64,000 bases of DNA, taken from contig NZ_BAOQ01000008.1 in NCBI RefSeq assembly GCF_000344155.1, positions 1 to 64,000 on the forward strand, written 5' to 3'. A program made the position numbers and the translations under genes. Position 1 is the first letter of the stretch; the number at the start of each line of letters is the position of its first letter. This document shows, piece after piece, positions 62,985 through 64,000 of this stretch. A model generated the notes under the pieces. The model was not told the DNA's origin. It searched no databases and saw nothing but the letters and a program-made list of their open reading frames with translations. The DNA is from Gordonia paraffinivorans NBRC 108238 (lineage in GTDB: Bacteria > Actinomycetota > Actinomycetes > Mycobacteriales > Mycobacteriaceae).

Positions 62985-63739
62985 GGCGGGCGGTCGTCAT
63001 CGGCGGGGCGTCGGGCATCGGGCTGGCCACCGTCGACGCGCTCATCGCGGAGGGCGTCGAAGTCGTCGTGGCCGACGTGAACGGCGACGCCGCCGAGCAG
63101 GTCGCCGCCGAACGCGGCGACACCGTGAGCGCGCTGCGCCTCGACGTCACCGACGAGGACTCGGTCGCCGCGGGTTTCGACGCCGTCGGCGAGTTCGACA
63201 CGATGGTCAACTGCGCCGGGCTCTCCGATCCGGGCGCGCTCACCGAACTCGAACTCAGCGCGTGGCGGCACACCGTCGACGTATGTCTCACCGGGACGTT
63301 CCTGGTCATCAAGCATGCCGGGCAACGGATCGCCGACGGCGGCTCGATCACCTGCATCGCCTCGCTCAACGGCCGGCAACCCGGTAGCGGGATGGGCGCC
63401 TACTGCGCGTCGAAGGCGGGAGTCCTGATGCTCGTCGAGGTCGCGGCGCTCGAACTGGCGGGACGCGGCGTGCGCGTCAACGCGGTCTCTCCCGGCCTGG
63501 TGTCGACGCCGCTCACCGAGGGCATCGGGATGATCCCCGGGCTCACCGACGAGTACATCGAGAACACTCCGCTCGGCCGCAGCGGGGAGCCGTCCGAGAT
63601 CGCCGACACCGTGGTGTTCCTCGCCTCGGACAAGGCGCGGTGGATCACCGGCTCGGCCTTCGACGTCAACGGCGGCGCACACCTCAAGCGTTATCCGGAC
63701 GTGCTCGGAAAGGTCCGGGCGCTCATGGGACAGGCCTGA
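62981..63739 (+). CDS. Short-chain dehydrogenase/reductase
   Basis: A 252-residue classical SDR. The cofactor motif VIGGASGIGLATVDAL replaces the usual TGxxxGIG with GGxxxGIG, then VNCAGL (NNAG-like), catalytic Ser in CIASLNG and YCASKAG giving the Tyr-x3-Lys pair, and PGLVSTPLTEGI. The acidic D in VVVADVNG suggests NAD(H) preference. It overlaps the hydrolase by ATGA. In the operon it would oxidise an alcohol released by the hydrolase, or form the ketone used by the monooxygenase. Confidence 0.92.
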   Translation: MRRAVVIGGASGIGLATVDALIAEGVEVVVADVNGDAAEQVAAERGDTVSALRLDVTDEDSVAAGFDAVGEFDTMVNCAGLSDPGALTELELSAWRHTVDVCLTGTFLVIKHAGQRIADGGSITCIASLNGRQPGSGMGAYCASKAGVLMLVEVAALELAGRGVRVNAVSPGLVSTPLTEGIGMIPGLTDEYIENTPLGRSGEPSEIADTVVFLASDKARWITGSAFDVNGGAHLKRYPDVLGKVRALMGQA

Positions 63740-63762
63740 CCGGTACGCGCGTACCGGTCAGG
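63735..63762. terminator. 28-bp perfect palindrome at the SDR stop
   Basis: Arms CCTGACCGGTACGC and GCGTACCGGTCAGG are exact complements; the TGA in the left arm is the SDR stop codon. It lies between convergent genes and probably terminates both. Confidence 0.6.
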
Positions 63763-63797
63763 GTTCCGGCCTGTTCCCGTCGGGCGTCACGCCTTCG

Positions 63798-64000
<203 letters not shown>

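Overview
This is a high-GC (around 70%) actinobacterial chromosome segment, most likely from a mycolic-acid genus close to Gordonia. I infer this from the mix of families: a DesA-type acyl-ACP desaturase, an HHxxxDG wax-ester synthase/DGAT, an FprB-type ferredoxin/ferredoxin reductase, DUF3558 lipoproteins, an LCP ligase with a LytR C-terminal domain, leaderless TANNNT starts, and matches to operators known from mycobacteria (KstR, AmtR, IdeR). No rRNA, tRNA, CRISPR array, insertion sequence or phage gene was seen. Species identity is an inference.

Layout. Positions 1-6.4 kb: a minus-strand block (desA, dusB, an LCP cell-wall ligase, phoU) and a SnoaL-like protein. 6.4-10.6 kb: a membrane Ser/Thr kinase overlapped by a companion membrane protein that repeats the kinase's extracellular part, then a wax-ester synthase. 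10.6-14.4 kb: a minus-strand operon with a small conserved protein, SixA and two different NAD synthetases in tandem. 14.5-20.7 kb: a DMT-type membrane protein, a flavodoxin with an IdeR-like iron box, the valine-degradation cluster mmsA/acyl-CoA dehydrogenase/mmsB, a DUF559 relic between two near-identical terminators, and a MarR regulator.

20.7-41.1 kb is the centrepiece: one 18.3-kb gene for a five-module non-ribosomal peptide synthetase, C-A-T-E / C-A-T / C-A-T / C-A-T / C-A-T-TE, starting with an EntF-like condensation domain. It is followed, with an ATGA stop/start overlap, by an exported glycine-rich protein of unknown function. The pair looks like one transcription unit making and perhaps handling an N-capped pentapeptide. 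No MbtH, PPTase, transporter or starter-loading gene lies in the window.

41.1-49.0 kb is a nitrogen-scavenging operon: a divergent AmtR-like TetR regulator, two CTGTC-N4-GACAG operators, a permease, two DUF1989 proteins (carboxyguanidine-deiminase type), a urea/guanidine carboxylase polypeptide lacking its biotin carboxylase and biotinyl domains, and allophanate hydrolase. 49.1-53.0 kb: a secreted protein with a Ser-Gly-Asp tail, a tiny membrane protein, an unusual in-frame fusion of an S4 RNA-binding domain to a DUF3558 lipoprotein, and a second DUF3558 lipoprotein. 53.0-58.7 kb: an acyl-ACP thioesterase and fprB diverging from a perfect KstR-type operator, then a glycosyltransferase, methyltransferase and terpenoid-cyclase-fold trio. 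58.8-64.0 kb: an F420-type LLM oxidoreductase, then a TetR regulator diverging across a 30-bp inverted repeat from a tightly overlapped monooxygenase, alpha/beta hydrolase and SDR operon, and the 3' end of a methyltransferase cut by the window edge.
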